A DNA stretch of 64,000 nucleotides, from assembly GCF_040412425.1 (NCBI RefSeq), contig NC_089781.1:48448203-48512202 (forward strand). The letters run 5' to 3'. Source of the stretch: Macrobrachium rosenbergii (taxonomy: Eukaryota > Arthropoda > Malacostraca > Decapoda > Palaemonidae). The translations under genes were made by a program, and so were the position numbers. Below, one piece after another: positions 27,917-43,713 of this stretch; the first letter of the stretch is position 1; the number at the start of each line of letters is the position of its first letter. The notes under the pieces are model-generated. The model did not search any database and was not told the origin of the DNA. It saw only the letters and a list, made by a program, of their open reading frames with translations.

Positions 27917-28986
27917 CCCGCCCGTTACAGTTAGGCCTTCGCGCCCCCCGATTGCTCAGTGATGGATTCTCCCCAAGCAACTAGTCCGGCTTGAGGGAAT
28001 GAGCTTAGGTATTGCCGTATATCAAATTAAGTGATAACTTTTCCTGAAACATCCCATTTTTGGACTAAATTCTTAGCCTAGATACTGTAGGACTAGATGA
28101 AATAGTAATTTAGGAATAGATGAAATCGTAATCTGTGCTGGATGAAATGGTAACCTATACTTAAGGCTGCACACTACGGTAGCTTATTGTGTTTTGTTTA
28201 TGTAACCCATACACTTAAGTGTGAATTAAATAATCCAGATTAGGCAGTAGCCTAGATTAGAGTAAGTTATAACTTGGTTATAAGGTTACACATTAGTGAT
28301 TACTGTTTTATATAGTAAACCAAATAGCCTAGGACTGGATATAAACAACAACCTGGCAGAGACAAATAGTTGAATAACTGTAAGGTTACATATTAATAAG
28401 TTTTCTGTTTTTATAATAATCTGGATTAGGCAATACCCTATACTAGGTTAAGAAAGACAAATAAGCCTAGGATTATACATATACAATATCCTAGGCCAAA
28501 TAAATTAACCTAGTTTTTTACAGCTCGGTAGTTTATCTGTACGGTTACATGCTAGTAGGGTCTTATGTAGCCTATATCCTTAAAGGTGATATAAACCTAG
28601 AGCAGGCAGTAGCCTAACCATATTAAGTAGGAACCCCCTTTTCAGGAATATCCTACTATTAGCCTAAAACAGCGATGGCCGAATATCAGATGAAAGGGTA
28701 GTCTCGGCCACATAAAACAGAAAAACATATTATAAGAGAATTATTTTCTGTAAAGTTTATATCTTTTAAGTTGTAAATAAGCCTAGAATAGGTTAAGCAA
28801 GATCCTTCTAAGAAATCCTCTATTCTTAGCTTAATGTAGATTATACTGTAAAGTCCCCGCTAAGCGGGTTTTCTGTGGTGGCGACCTGTTTTCTTTGCCT
28901 CTCCTAGGATAACGGGTCACGAAGATTCAGCCATACTCAATCATTTAAACTGATTTATGTAAATATTTACCTGTTACCAACTTGTA
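27917..28986. other. Unassigned, CCTAG/TAGGC-word-rich sequence
   Basis: No gene seen. Short words such as TAGCCTAG and CCTAGG recur throughout. A small hairpin (CCGCTAAGCGG, about 28,857-28,867) is followed by TGGTGGCGACC, which resembles primer-binding-site sequences after some LTRs, but no LTR ends just before it. Confidence 0.4.
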
Positions 28987-29220
28987 TGTTATATGTTTCT
29001 TTTCCCCAGGTATCAGAATGTATTCAACTTCATTACTGTCCATTTGTGTAACTCAGAGTGTATTTGTTTATTGTATTTATTGTCAAATGTTATTGACCTA
29101 AGGTCACCCTGGTTCTCATTGTACTCCTCGGCGTGACGTCAGTCTGCCGCTATATAAACCGCCTGTGTCCTCAATAAAGTAGCATAACCTTATCCTGCTC
29201 ATTTCTTTCGCACTTCATAA
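28987..29220 (+). promoter_or_regulatory. LTR-like promoter / polyadenylation unit (possible solo LTR)
   Basis: In about 45 bp lie a perfect CRE palindrome TGACGTCA (29,134-29,141), a TATA box TATATAAA (29,151-29,158) and an AATAAA signal (29,173-29,178). A polyadenylation signal just after a TATA box is the compact arrangement of a retrotransposon LTR (short R region) rather than of a host gene. The proposed 5' edge is TGTTATATG at 28,987; the 3' edge is uncertain. No internal retrotransposon genes are attached, so a solo LTR is the simplest reading. CRE sites in other systems bind CREB/ATF factors; whether this one is used is inference. Confidence 0.5.
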
Positions 29221-30118
29221 AATACTAGAATCATTACCCTAAGCTATAGAAAACAGTAGTAGTTAAACAAATTAGTTCATAGCAGTTTAGTCTGAATGGC
29301 ATGACAATTGGAATTAAAAATTTCACTTGGCCATTGCAAAAGGACTAACAGTGTATAAGTAATACAGCCATATAAAGGTATGAAAACTAACCTAAACCTA
29401 GAGGGTTTAACATAGATATTTAATTAAATGTATTAAAACTGCACAATTTTAATCAAGTTAACCTGTAATATGGAAACTATATGAGGAACTACAGAAGTGT
29501 CCCTCATTTAAAAACAATTAATACTAACTAGCTTCTAATAACAACTTGCTTAATATCACTACAGGGCCGCCATTAGGCATATAGCTTGCTCCTGGCAGCA
29601 AGTTTTAAGGACAAAACAGCTACTTTTAAGCTGTCTCAGTGGGGCCTAGGGTTCAGTAGGGGTGAGGAAGGGGGAGATTATAACGTCCCGGCAGACTCCA
29701 GCAGCAGATATTTAACCCTACCTCTGAACAACATCAATGTTTGGGCAAAAACCCATTAACATCAGTCGCCAATACCTCCCAGGTTAACCCCGTGGAGGAA
29801 GTAGAGGAGTCTTTACATGGAGTTCACATTCTTATTAAAAAATATGAAATGGACATTTCCATCGAAATGGCCCTGCTGAACCCAGAAGGCTCAGGGACAC
29901 AAATTTAAGCTAGCCATGGGAGAAACCTCCCAGAAGGAATTCTATTCCCCATGCAGCTATCATTGCTGAATAGGATCTTTCCCCAAAAGGGATACTGGGA
30001 TCCACCTAACTCAGACTGAAATGTCTACTTTTTTGGAAGGGTATAGTAACTTGCCCAAGACTTCTGCCCCTTGATTAACAGGCAGTTACAGTTTAGTTGC
30101 TGAAGCTCAGTTAGATTA
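29221..30118 (+). other. Upstream part of decayed DIRS element or flank
   Basis: Mostly unassigned. From about 29,780 to 29,910 an open stretch reads VNPVEEVEESLHGVHILIKK.., possibly the N-terminal part of a decayed Gag, but I cannot match it to the two better copies. A single FPQKGY-coding sequence at about 29,980-30,000 resembles the unit of the minisatellite that follows. Confidence 0.35.
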
Positions 30119-30694
30119 CGCAAACTCCTCCAAAAGGGATACACAGTTTATGGCAAGCTCCCCCAAAAGGGATACACAGTTTATGGCAAGCTCCCCCAAA
30201 AGGGATACACAGTTTATGGCAAGCTCCCCCAAAAGGGATACACAGTTTATGGCAAGCTCCCCCAAAAGGGATACACAGTTTATGGCAAGCTCCCCCAAAA
30301 GGGATACACAGTTTATGGTAAGCTCCCCCAAAAGGGATACAGTTTATGGCAAGCTCCCCCAAAAGGGATAGACGGTTTGCGGCAAGCTCCCCCAAAAAGG
30401 GATACACAGTTTGTGGCATTTGATCAGTTCTGTAAGGGAATTGAGTTTTTATTGACCTGTACCCACAACAAGGGATATACAATTTGCGGCAAGATCCCCC
30501 AAAAGGGATACACAGTTTGCGACATTTGATCAGTTCTGTAAGGGAATTGAGTTTTTATTGACCTGTACCCCCAAAAGGGATATACAGTTTGCAGCAAGCT
30601 CCCCCAAAAGGGATATACAGTTTGCAGCAAGTTCCCCCAAAAGGGATACACAGTTTGCGGCAAGTTCCCCTAAAAGGGATACAGAGTTTGCGCC
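30119..30694 (+). repeat. 33-bp minisatellite with interspersed 43-bp spacer
   Basis: Eight to nine copies of a 33-bp unit (core CTCCCCCAAAAGGGATACAC, then AGTTTATGGCAAG) run from 30,119 to about 30,415. More copies, in which TTTATGG becomes TTTGCGG or TTTGCAG, run to 30,694. A 43-bp spacer starting TTTGATCAGTTCTGTAAGGG occurs twice, near 30,418 and 30,528, so the 3' half has a higher-order period of about 110 bp. Because the unit is 33 bp, all forward and several reverse frames stay open with an 11-residue period; this alone does not argue for coding. Confidence 0.93.
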
Positions 30695-30989
30695 ATTTGG
30701 TCAGTTCCGTAATGAAATGGAGTACCATCAAAGATGCCCTTGCCACAGAACGGCAATATATAAGGGACACGAAGCATGATTCTGAAAAGCAAAGTCAGTC
30801 AGTCATGCACGCACCAAAGTGTAAAATTACTGCACCAAAGTGTAAAAGTACTACATCCTGTAACCGAAGTGTGTAGATACAAATGCCGCCCAAGCAAGTC
30901 TGATTTTAGAATTCAGACTAGAAACAACAATGGGTCAGTTTGGAATACAGAACTTCAGATTAAAACATAACAGGGGCTCCAATACTCAC

Positions 30990-31905
30990 CCCTGATAATA
31001 CTGATAATCCTTGGTGAGACGCCTCAATGTGCATTTTCTCTCCTGATGGCAAGTAGGCAATTAATCAGAGAAAAACTATGATCGAAGTTGTAAACGTAGA
31101 ATTTACAAAGGGCAGCATTCCTTAATACAGAATGGCTCCTGGTACCATCCTCACCAGACTTGGAGAAACCATTAACAGAAATGGTTTTCTTACCTGTGCC
31201 TATCGCATTAAAGACTAAAGAAATCACCCTTTACCAGGTCAGTGGATCTCTACTTCCTTTTTAAATAAGACCCAAGTTGCTCACCAAGTAGCCTCATCAG
31301 AATTTTATGCTAGGCTCCGACTCCTTAGCATTATAACCTCTACCACTTTGCTGGAAGTTGCCGTCTAAAGGCTTCCAGAACATCCCCAGATAATTTTTGC
31401 TGCTGAGGCGAAAAGTCTTATGAGAACCCGATGGAAAGCACTCTTTGACTTCCTAGAATGGTGCATAAAATTGCTAATGGAAGCATTGGAGAGTTCCATC
31501 AAATCACTCTCCAATGTCACTGCATTATTACATTCTAACCCCCTTCTGTAAGGACCTGTTAGAGGAGTCTGTTTGTGGCTCAACTCAAAGAGCATGCCTA
31601 CCAACAGAATTGTACAGTGTATGCTCTTCTGGGAAAAGGGGAATTCAGGAAACAAAGAACCCAAAGTTTCCCATTACCCAACACCCCCCTCCCCCCAAAA
31701 GGCTCACTTTGATCAAAAATCATATAAGCCTTCAGTCACCCCCAAAAATTTTTCCTCAAAAAGGGACAACAACAACTTCAAGGCCATCCTTTTTCACAAG
31801 GTCCAAAAACTATCTCATAGGGGAAAAAAGGAAAAAACGACACCTGGAATGTCTATCAAAGATAAAGGCAGAGGAGGAGGCAGATACCAAAAGGAATTAT
31901 ATTGG
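30990..31905 (+). pseudogene. Gag-like pseudogene of DIRS copy 3
   Basis: Begins with DNTDNPW and a segment containing VNVEFTKGSIP and YRMAPGTILTRLGE, comparable in order to the GNPWRL..EFFPPDL..PPYPGFARLTE stretch of the Gag at 48,095-49,672. It ends in a lysine/glycine-rich tail (KDKGRGGGRYQK, 31,858-31,893) like the basic RG tail of the other copies. In-frame TGA, TAG and TAA codons interrupt the first 150 bases and further shifts follow. The middle (WKALFDFLEWCIKLLMEALE, 31,430-31,490) looks helical. The assignment rests on position and short motifs, so the boundaries are approximate. Confidence 0.6.
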
Positions 31906-31909
31906 TTGA

Positions 31910-32720
31910 CATCACAGACAATGGAAATTTTCCGTGTGGGGGGACAGCATTATTTATATGTACAGAAAGGCCCCTGTTAATGGGGCCCATAGAGAAACGT
32001 GCGTACCAAGTACGTCTCTTCAGTGTCCTCAAAAAGAATTCATCCAAAAGAAGTGTGATCCTCAACCAATCAACAATGAACAAGCACATTGTTTACCGAA
32101 AGTTTTGGATAATTACCATTACCTAAGTACATTGAATCATTCCAAAAAGGGACTCAGACAGTTTCTGTGGATCTGAAAGATGCACACTGGCACATCCCTA
32201 TAGCCGTTCCCTTCCGCTCCTTCCTAAGGTCCCGGATAGGAAAAGATATGTACAGATTCAAAGTCATGTCCTTTCAGCTAAACATTGCGTAAAGAATATT
32301 TTACAAAACTAGCAACGGTATTCGTTTGAGAACTCAAACAAAAAGATATGGGGGCCCACAAGAAAAGAGTGCTTGAAAAACCTAAGAGCAATGGTCAACA
32401 GACTACAGTACAGTCAAAAGGTTTTATTATAAATCTGAAAACATCCTGCCTCACGCCCAGCAGACACTTTCAGTGGCTGGGACTGTGTTGGGATACTCTT
32501 CACGGCCTGTTGTCTCTCCCCATCATACTCAAAACAGAATAAGGCAAGTCCTCAAAAGGTTCCTTGCACAGCCCAGAGTTTCCAAATGGCAATCAGAACG
32601 TATGATGGGCCTGCTGCAGTTCTCGTCAGTAATAGATCCAATACATAGTTTGCAACTAAAAACGTGAACAAATTCTGGCTATGGCATGCAAGAAAAAAGA
32701 TGCGAGACCGACCCCATCAA
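31910..32720 (+). pseudogene. DIRS reverse transcriptase pseudogene (copy 3)
   Basis: Recognisable at 32,158-32,300 by SVDLKDAHWHIPI (catalytic Asp of motif A), FRSFLR and YRFKVMSFQLNIA (motif B region), then CLTPSRHFQWLG near 32,450 and a thumb-like QSERMMGLLQFSSVID near 32,600. The order matches the RT at 46,933-47,743. The YLDD part of the active site is not recognisable (about 32,340-32,420), and stops and shifts are frequent. Non-functional. Confidence 0.75.
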
Positions 32721-32749
32721 AGGATTAAAAGAGTTGAGGAGACGCTTCG

Positions 32750-33300
32750 GCCTTGGATTTGAAAGGAATCTCTGGTGAAACAGATCACTCTGTCTGTGTG
32801 AGTGACAAACACACAGATGCCTCATTGACAGGTTGGGAGGACATTGGGAGGATCGTCAGGTGGCAGGGAGGTGATCAGCTACTCAGGAATATTTATATAA
32901 ATTTCCTGGAGCTGATGGCTGTCTTTTTGTCTCAAAAAACTCAAACCTCCAGAAGAGAGGGAACATAACCACAATATCCTACATCAAGAGGTCTGGATCA
33001 CATTCACCTCCTCTCAGTATGGTAATGTTAGCCATCCTTCGAATGGCGCAAGCACATGTCTGCAGTTCACCTCACAAGGGGTCTCATTGTAATAGCAGAC
33101 TCTCTGTCAAGGCAAATGACAGCCTCAACAGAGTGGATGTTGGACAACCACTCTTTTCACACAACCGGAAGTGGACCTGTTCTCCACATAATAGAATCAC
33201 AAACTCCTACTATATGTATCTCCAAACCTGGACAGCCAAGCAACAGCAAGAGATGCCTTCCTTAAGACTGGAACAAGGGGAGGACGATATCTTTTCCTCC
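32750..33300 (+). pseudogene. DIRS RNase H pseudogene (copy 3)
   Basis: KHTDASLTGWEDIG at about 32,808-32,850 matches HTDAS.SGWGG of the other copies (first catalytic Asp). NFLELMAVFL (32,903-32,935) supplies the Glu, and AVHLTRGLIVIADSLSR (33,058-33,110) the ADSLSR motif. The three fall in different frames. Loss of frame and absence of the LVLD segment mark it as dead. Confidence 0.75.
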
Positions 33301-33536
33301 ATTGTCCCAGATTTCGAAGGTTTTGAGTAAACTTCTAACCTTCATAGGAACAGTGTACTTAATAGCCCAAAATTGGCCAAACAGGCACTGGTTCCTATTA
33401 CCTCAACAACGGACAAAAAGATCAGTTCCACTGTTGTCCGCTGTTCTATCCCAGACAGTAGGAGGGAAAGTCTCCTACGCATCCTCCTTTCTAAGCCGAG
33501 ACCTTCATGCATAGATTTAAAAAAAATATATCAATC

Positions 33537-34390
33537 GTAATAATTACTCACCCAACATTGCTAGGCACCTAGGGCAAAAATTACGGACATCTTTCCGGCA
33601 TTACCAGTCCGCATGGAAGATATGGTTAGATTATATCCATACTGAGAGCCCAGTTGAGATTTCTATAGAAACTTTATTTTTCTTATATTACCCTTTTGAA
33701 GACAAATGACTTGGTTACAACAGTCATGGCGTACAAGGCTGCATTAACGGAACCCTTGCTTTATGGATTCGGGATTGACTCCAGTATCACTTCCCTTCTG
33801 CAGTCTTTTGCTCTACAAAGGCCCACTCCCGAAAGGCTTCCAATTACTTGGTCCCTGAACAAGGTGCTTAGATTTCTATCAATCCCTCAATTCAGTGGAC
33901 CAAATACAACCACAACGCACATGCTACAAAAGGTGATCTTGATTGCATTAGCATCAGGAGCTCATATTAGTGAACTGGGCTCTCTTAGATGGGGACGATG
34001 CATCACACAAATAGCTGACCATCAATTATTATTGTCCCTTAGCCCATCATTCCTGGCAAAGAATATGGATTCTTTAAAAAGGAAATCCATTCTTATAAGA
34101 AAATTCAATTTAGCAAAGACATTATGCCCGGTTCATACACTTAAGGTTTACCTAGAAGTCACGGCAAACACCCCAGAAGGTCCTGTTTTCCTACACCCTA
34201 GTACAGACTAACCACTCTCCCTACAAAGATTGAGAATGACTGTAGCGTTTCTCATTAAAAAGGGAAATCCACACTCTTTCCATTGGTCACATGATGTTAG
34301 GAAAGTAAGTATGTCTTTGGCCTTCTTAAGAAATGTTTGGGAGAGGGGTGACAATACTACAACCAAACCCAGCATGCTTAGGTAAGCCAC
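33537..34390 (+). pseudogene. DIRS tyrosine recombinase pseudogene (copy 3), first catalytic Arg replaced
   Basis: The longest open part (33,696-34,211) contains VILIALASGAHISELGSLR, the box that in the other copies reads SLASGARISEL. The Arg that is the first catalytic residue of tyrosine recombinases is His here. Downstream are SFLAKN and LCPVHTLKVYLEVT, then, after stops, HDVRK (about 34,292) with the H-x-x-R pair. The C-terminal RHY block with the nucleophilic Tyr cannot be found. Missing catalytic residues and stops make it inactive. Confidence 0.8.
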
Positions 34391-34600
34391 TGTAGAATTA
34401 CATCCTCAAATGTAAGTTCGTGTATACAGTAGTTTCTTGTTCCTTGGTATCAAAACCTGAAGAGTTTTTGGAATAAAGAATGGGACTTGAAATCTGTGGC
34501 TTGACCTTGTACCAGAAATGTTATTTCCTTTGGCGTGTTGGGATTAAAAAGTGAGAGCTTAAGCCTTTTTCGTCACCTGTCAATTTCTTTGTAAAGCTCC

Positions 34601-34688
34601 TTGAGGACAAAACAGCGACGACACTATCAAAATACAGGTTTTTTATGTAGGAAAAACCTATTTTTGGTAGTTGCTGTTGAGTCCTCAA
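34601..34688 (+). repeat. DIRS internal complementary region (copy 3)
   Basis: Imperfect palindrome: TTGAGGAC at 34,601 pairs with GTCCTCAA ending at 34,688, with CAGCGAC/GTTGCTG arms inside. Its centre holds an A-run then AGGTTTTT, 8 bases, AAAAACCT (34,636-34,659). The right half recurs, inverted, as the outer end of the element at 35,051-35,105. This is the layout seen in copy 1. Confidence 0.75.
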
Positions 34689-35106
34689 AACCCTCCCACT
34701 TCCCAGACGAAAAGGCATGGGATTTGGGCAAGGGATCAATCTGCATTGACCAACAGAGGGTAATGGCTCCTTGATCTTTTAACGGCCCGGTTGTAAACAA
34801 GAGGGCGGATGCGCATGCACAATAGTAATTTTTTTCTTGCAGGTTCTTTTGACGTTGGAAAAACTGGGTTCAGCTTCGCTGAAGATAAGGGAAAGTGCCC
34901 TCTTATCTTTTGAGTCCATTATATCTTCCATCACATGTTATAATGTTAATCATTACGACACAACACCTGGCCAAAAGACCAACTACAAGAGAATTCTTTG
35001 ATATTAGTTTGGTCACCATGGAGCTCTGGTAGACCATGGATGGTAACTCCTTGAGGACTCAACAGCGACTACCAAAAACAGGTTTTTCCTATGTCAAAAC
35101 CTGTTT
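34689..35106 (+). repeat. Right inverted terminal repeat of DIRS copy 3
   Basis: About 0.42 kb between the internal complementary region and the outer end. The last 55 bases (TTGAGGACTCAACAGCGAC, then a GGTTTTTCC..AAAACCTG palindrome) are the reverse complement of the right half of the internal complementary region, which fixes the end near 35,105. The matching left repeat is not in the window. Confidence 0.65.
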
Positions 35107-40199
<5,093 letters not shown>

Positions 40200-40200
<1 letters not shown>

Positions 40201-40785
40201 ATAAAAAAAGCTAAGTAAGAAAACAGAAATAAAAAATGAATAGGCTATAAATAGAGATTAATAATATAAAATTAAACAGAAATAAATAAAAGTAAAAAAA
40301 TAAAAATATGTGAAAATATATAAAAATAAAAGATAAATATAAATAAAAATTAATTAAAATAAAATAAATTAAAATATATACAAAAATAAAATTGAAAATA
40401 AAAAGTGAATAAAAATTAAAAGAAATAAAAGTTGGAAAATAAAAATTAATGAAATAAATTGAAATATTTGATGACAGAAACTGATACATAAAAAACAGGT
40501 ACAAAACTAAATTAAACATAATTTTTGGTAAAATTAAATAAAAATTTAAATATAAAAATAAAAAATAAATTTAAATAGATATAAATATTAAAAATGAAAA
40601 ATAAGTAAATATAAATAAGAATAAATAATAAAAATGAAAATAATTAGAAATAAAAATTTAAATAACTAAACTTAATAACAACAAATTAAAATAATGAAAA
40701 ATAAAAAAAAAAGATAAATAAGTATCACCAAAAGAAACAAGAAAATTTAAAATAAATGAAAACAAATAAGCAAAAATTAATTAAA
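40200..40785 (-). repeat. Inverted AT-rich unit, segment 1
   Basis: Here the + strand changes from T-rich to A-rich. The reverse complement of 40,200-40,310 matches 37,475-37,580 (shared TTTATTTCTGTTTAAT, then TTATTAATCT and TTATTCATATTT). The reverse complement of 40,690-40,785 matches about 37,065-37,160 (shared GTGATACTTATTTAT). It ends at the piggyBac target TTAA. Confidence 0.75.
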
Positions 40786-41214
40786 TTAACCCTTTACTGC
40801 CCGAATTTTTTCTGATTTAAAATAAAATCTGAACTACATTTTTCTTACTAGGCGCAAGTTAAACAATTAATCACAAAATTTCAACATATTTATTCATAAT
40901 AAAGTTTTTTTTATAAAAGAGTACTAAAAAGTCCTATCAGGCGCATGACAGCTTGGAGACAAAATGTCATTTTCTAAAGAAAACTGAATATTTCTTTTTT
41001 CTAAAAAAAAAAAAAAAAAAAAAGCAAGAGGAAAATCAAGGGGTTGACACGAAAAATTAAAGAAATAGTCTTTCTATGATCACAACTGCCAAAAAATACG
41101 TAATGGTACTGACCACCCCACCCCCAAAAAAAAACAATTCTTGTGAGGCTATTCCTTTATTTAGTATGGAAATCAAGGTAACAGTTCTTCTTAGCATCAC
41201 AGCACAAGTGTACT

Positions 41215-42513
41215 TCACACCTGATCAAGTCTTATATCTTTATCAGGAATCTTCTTAGTTGCTTTAACTCTTTTCTTCTTCTTGGCAAAAGTAGCTTCTA
41301 CAGAACCTGAAAGCCTTCCTCTTTTATTTGTTATGTCCTTTCCTCTATACATCAGGGATTTGGAAAGTCTGATTTTGAACTCACAGTGTGTGTTCCGTTT
41401 AATGTTAGGAACTCCTAATTCAATTGCCGAGCGTCTGTACAATAGCCAACATTGTACTACAGTCATATCTATCAAGTGAAAAATTAATCTCTGGTAGTAT
41501 TTCTTTGCTCTAGAAGCCATCCTATAGTAAGAAATTAATTGGTCATGCAAATCCACGCCTCCCTTGTTTTTGTTGTAATTTGTGACCATAAAGGGTCTTG
41601 GAACCTCAACAGTATCTTTGATCTTCTTGTCATATCTAGCACACTTATCTACTAGCCATGATGTTGAAAAAGATGACACTAAGCATACTGACTTTGTGTC
41701 TAACCACTTTACAACTGAAATGGGGGTGTCTCCAATATTAGCATCCCATTCGTCATAAGAACCCCGACCTTTTGTTATGAGCTGTTTATCCAACTTTAAT
41801 GCTAAACCTGGTAATCTTCTTTGTTGCACTGTGCCACAGCACCATATCCCCCTAGAAGCAAGATGTTCAATGAGAGGTAGTGAAGTAAACCAATTGTCAA
41901 AATACAACTTGTGGTTCTTCATGCAAGGTATACTTTCAGCAAGATGAAGAACTGAATTTGAACTTGCTTTGAGGTCCGGAACATCAGGCTTGTCCACAGG
42001 TTCTATTTTACCAGTGTAAGGTATAAAGTCATATACCATCCCTTTGCTATCAGCTAAAATGAATAATTTATACACCCATTTATGTGTTTTTTTGGGGGGG
42101 GATTATACATACTGCTTCATTGATGAACATCCTTTGAAGGGGACCACCTGCTCATCTACACAAAGATTTTCTGTCATCGGTATCTTCTGAAATTCTGCTC
42201 TCAGATGATCAACAAGTGATCTAACTTTGAATAATTTGTCAGTGTTGTCGTTAGTTGTATTGTCAACATGATGTAAGTTTGCTTTGATTTGCTCCCACCT
42301 ATCCCTACTCATTACTGAAGCCACTGTTTCATCCATCCCTGACCAGTGAAGCTTGGTATTGGGAATTTTACTTATTGGCATATACAGACAGGTTCCTAGC
42401 CATTGTTCTAGCTCTTCTTGATTCAACTCTAAAGGTTTATTTGCATTATTTTGAATGGAGTAAAGGTTGTACGGTTCTACAATCAATTCTAAAAAATATT
42501 TGGAGAAAAACAT
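41215..42513 (-). pseudogene. piggyBac transposase (DDE_Tnp_1_7 type), frameshifted
   Basis: Two minus-strand frames. The upstream one (42,513-42,103, 136 codons) has LNQEELEQWLGTCLYM, W..I..NLHHVDN and ENLCVDEQVVPFKG, whose Asp (residue 120) corresponds to the first catalytic Asp. The downstream one (42,075-41,215, 286 codons) has YKLFILADSKGMVYDF, HKLYFDNWFTS (second Asp, residue 60) and NKGGVDLHDQ (third Asp, residue 175, with the companion Asp178). At the junction GTAT is present twice in tandem; this 4-base duplication creates the shift and a stop. The N-terminal ~100 residues usual in the family are missing; TTTTAG|G directly before the first Met looks like a splice acceptor, so an upstream exon is possible. 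No Cys-rich C-terminal domain is seen; the tail is Lys-rich. Confidence 0.92.
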
Positions 42514-42640
42514 CCTAAAATATTCTATCTAATTCTAATGAAACTTAACGTAACTCTTCTTGATAGATATCAATTGCAGCAAATTATATCAAGGTAAAAT
42601 AAGCAAAAGATAACAGGCGTCAAAGTAAAAATAAAAAAAC

Positions 42641-42850
42641 GTTAGATTAGGTTAGGCTTGGTTAGGTTAGTGTAGGTTTGGTTCAGAGGTTAAGTTGGTT
42701 TAGTTTAGGTTAGTTTAGTTTAGCTTAGATAACTTAGGCTAAGCTAGGTTACATTAGGTTAGGTTTTTGGGTTGGGTTAGCTTAGGGTAAGTTTGGCTTA
42801 GCAAGGCTTCTTTATTTTAGGTTAGGCTAGGCTAGGTTAGGTTAGGCTAC
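42641..42850 (+). repeat. Degenerate TTAGG-type tract
   Basis: About 210 bases made largely of TTAGG, TTAGGTTAG and close variants (GTTAGGCTTGGTTAG, TTTAGTTTAGG). TTAGG is the common arthropod telomere repeat, but such tracts are also frequent as interstitial or intronic sequence. It lies inside the piggyBac element, between the 5' end of its transposase frame and its terminal repeat. Confidence 0.7.
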
Positions 42851-43367
42851 CATATCTTCCATTTACAATTTTCATATAATACCCTACAGCAAATAAAAGA
42901 AACTAAAACACTAAAATTGCACTGTTTTAATATGTATCCTCATAAATAAATGGTGCTATGACGAAGAGGACAAATCAGTCCCCTTATAAAAAGTCACAGG
43001 TATACATTCCATAAAAAGTTCACATACTCTTGTATATATATGTGATATGTAACTTTTGAAAACATATATATACTCTCTAAATGTTCCTACGTGTACACAA
43101 ATTTATTTGAGTTTATATCTTATCTGGTTTAGGTTCCATTCTTCTCAGAAATTCAGGTTTCATGAAGTGTCAACAATGTTCAGTCACTTCATAAATTTCT
43201 CTGCTACACTGCCATCTGCTTTGAGTAAACAAACTTTTGCCATGGAGACCATAAAGAGGACAGAAATGTCCAGTCAGGTGCACTACATCCTAGAATAAAA
43301 ATTAACAGCTTTATGACCATAGAATCAAAAGAGGACTAAAATGTCCTTTTAGGCAGTAAAGGGTTAA

Positions 43368-43713
43368 GAATTAAAATATAAATAAAAATGAAGATAAAAA
43401 ATAAAGAACGTTATCAAAAATAAAAATAAATAATGGTATATAATAAAAATAAAGAAAAGTAAATAAAGGAAAGAAAAAATTAAGAAAAATTAAAACAAAA
43501 ATAAATAAAAATTATGAAATACATAAAAATTTATGAAATAAACTTAGAATTTATAAAAACATATTCAAATAAAAAAATTAATGAAACTAAATAAAAAAGC
43601 ATACACATATAGAAATTAAAATTAACTTAAAGTGAAATACCTAAAAATGAAAATAAATACAATTAAAAAAATACAAAATATAATTACAGTAAAATAATAA
43701 TGATTAAAGAAAA
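43368..43713 (-). repeat. Inverted AT-rich unit, segment 2
   Basis: Continuation of the inverted unit beyond piggyBac. Its reverse complement matches about 36,780-37,060, with shared blocks TTTATTTAGTTTCATTAAT and ATTTACCATTATTTATTTT (near-identical) and ATTTTAATTC immediately before TTAA. It ends at the TA target of the next insertion. Confidence 0.78.

Larger units (their letters stand above)
30990..35106 (+). mobile_element. Decayed DIRS-like retrotransposon (copy 3)
   Basis: In order on the + strand: Gag fragments, reverse transcriptase, RNase H, tyrosine recombinase, internal complementary region and right terminal repeat. All coding parts carry many stops and frameshifts. It is distinct from the two large copies: terminal arms differ (TTGAGGACTCAACAGC rather than CTGTGTCAGCCAGTG) and coding similarity is limited to family motifs. 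No left terminal repeat was found, so the 5' end is lost or may extend back towards 29,700. The right end, at about 35,105, abuts the T-rich repeat block. Confidence 0.8.
40790..43363 (-). mobile_element. piggyBac-family DNA transposon
   Basis: 2,574 bp bounded by TTAA on both sides (40,786-40,789 and 43,364-43,367), the invariant piggyBac target duplication. The ends are inverted: CCCTTTACTGCC at 40,790 and GGCAGTAAAGGG ending at 43,363, 12 bp perfect and then diverging. Inside, on the minus strand, is a piggyBac transposase broken by one frameshift. The element sits in the inverted AT-rich unit, and the unoccupied counterpart of the site is at 37,060-37,063. Non-autonomous as sequenced. Confidence 0.95.

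Noticed and set aside
28857..28885. Hairpin followed by TGGTGGCGACC as an LTR primer-binding site
   Set aside because: The LTR-like promoter features lie downstream rather than upstream, and no LTR end (CA) abuts it; too weak to call.
30150..30371. Perfect 11-residue protein repeat (MASSPKRDTQF)
   Set aside because: Product of the 33-bp minisatellite; all forward frames and two reverse frames are equally open, and units end at no coding boundary.
40921..43290. Possible subterminal repeats in piggyBac (GTCCTATCAGGCGCATGAC near 40,931 and GTCCAGTCAGGTGCACTAC near 43,268)
   Set aside because: About 14 of 19 positions match but in direct, not inverted, orientation; could be chance in this composition.
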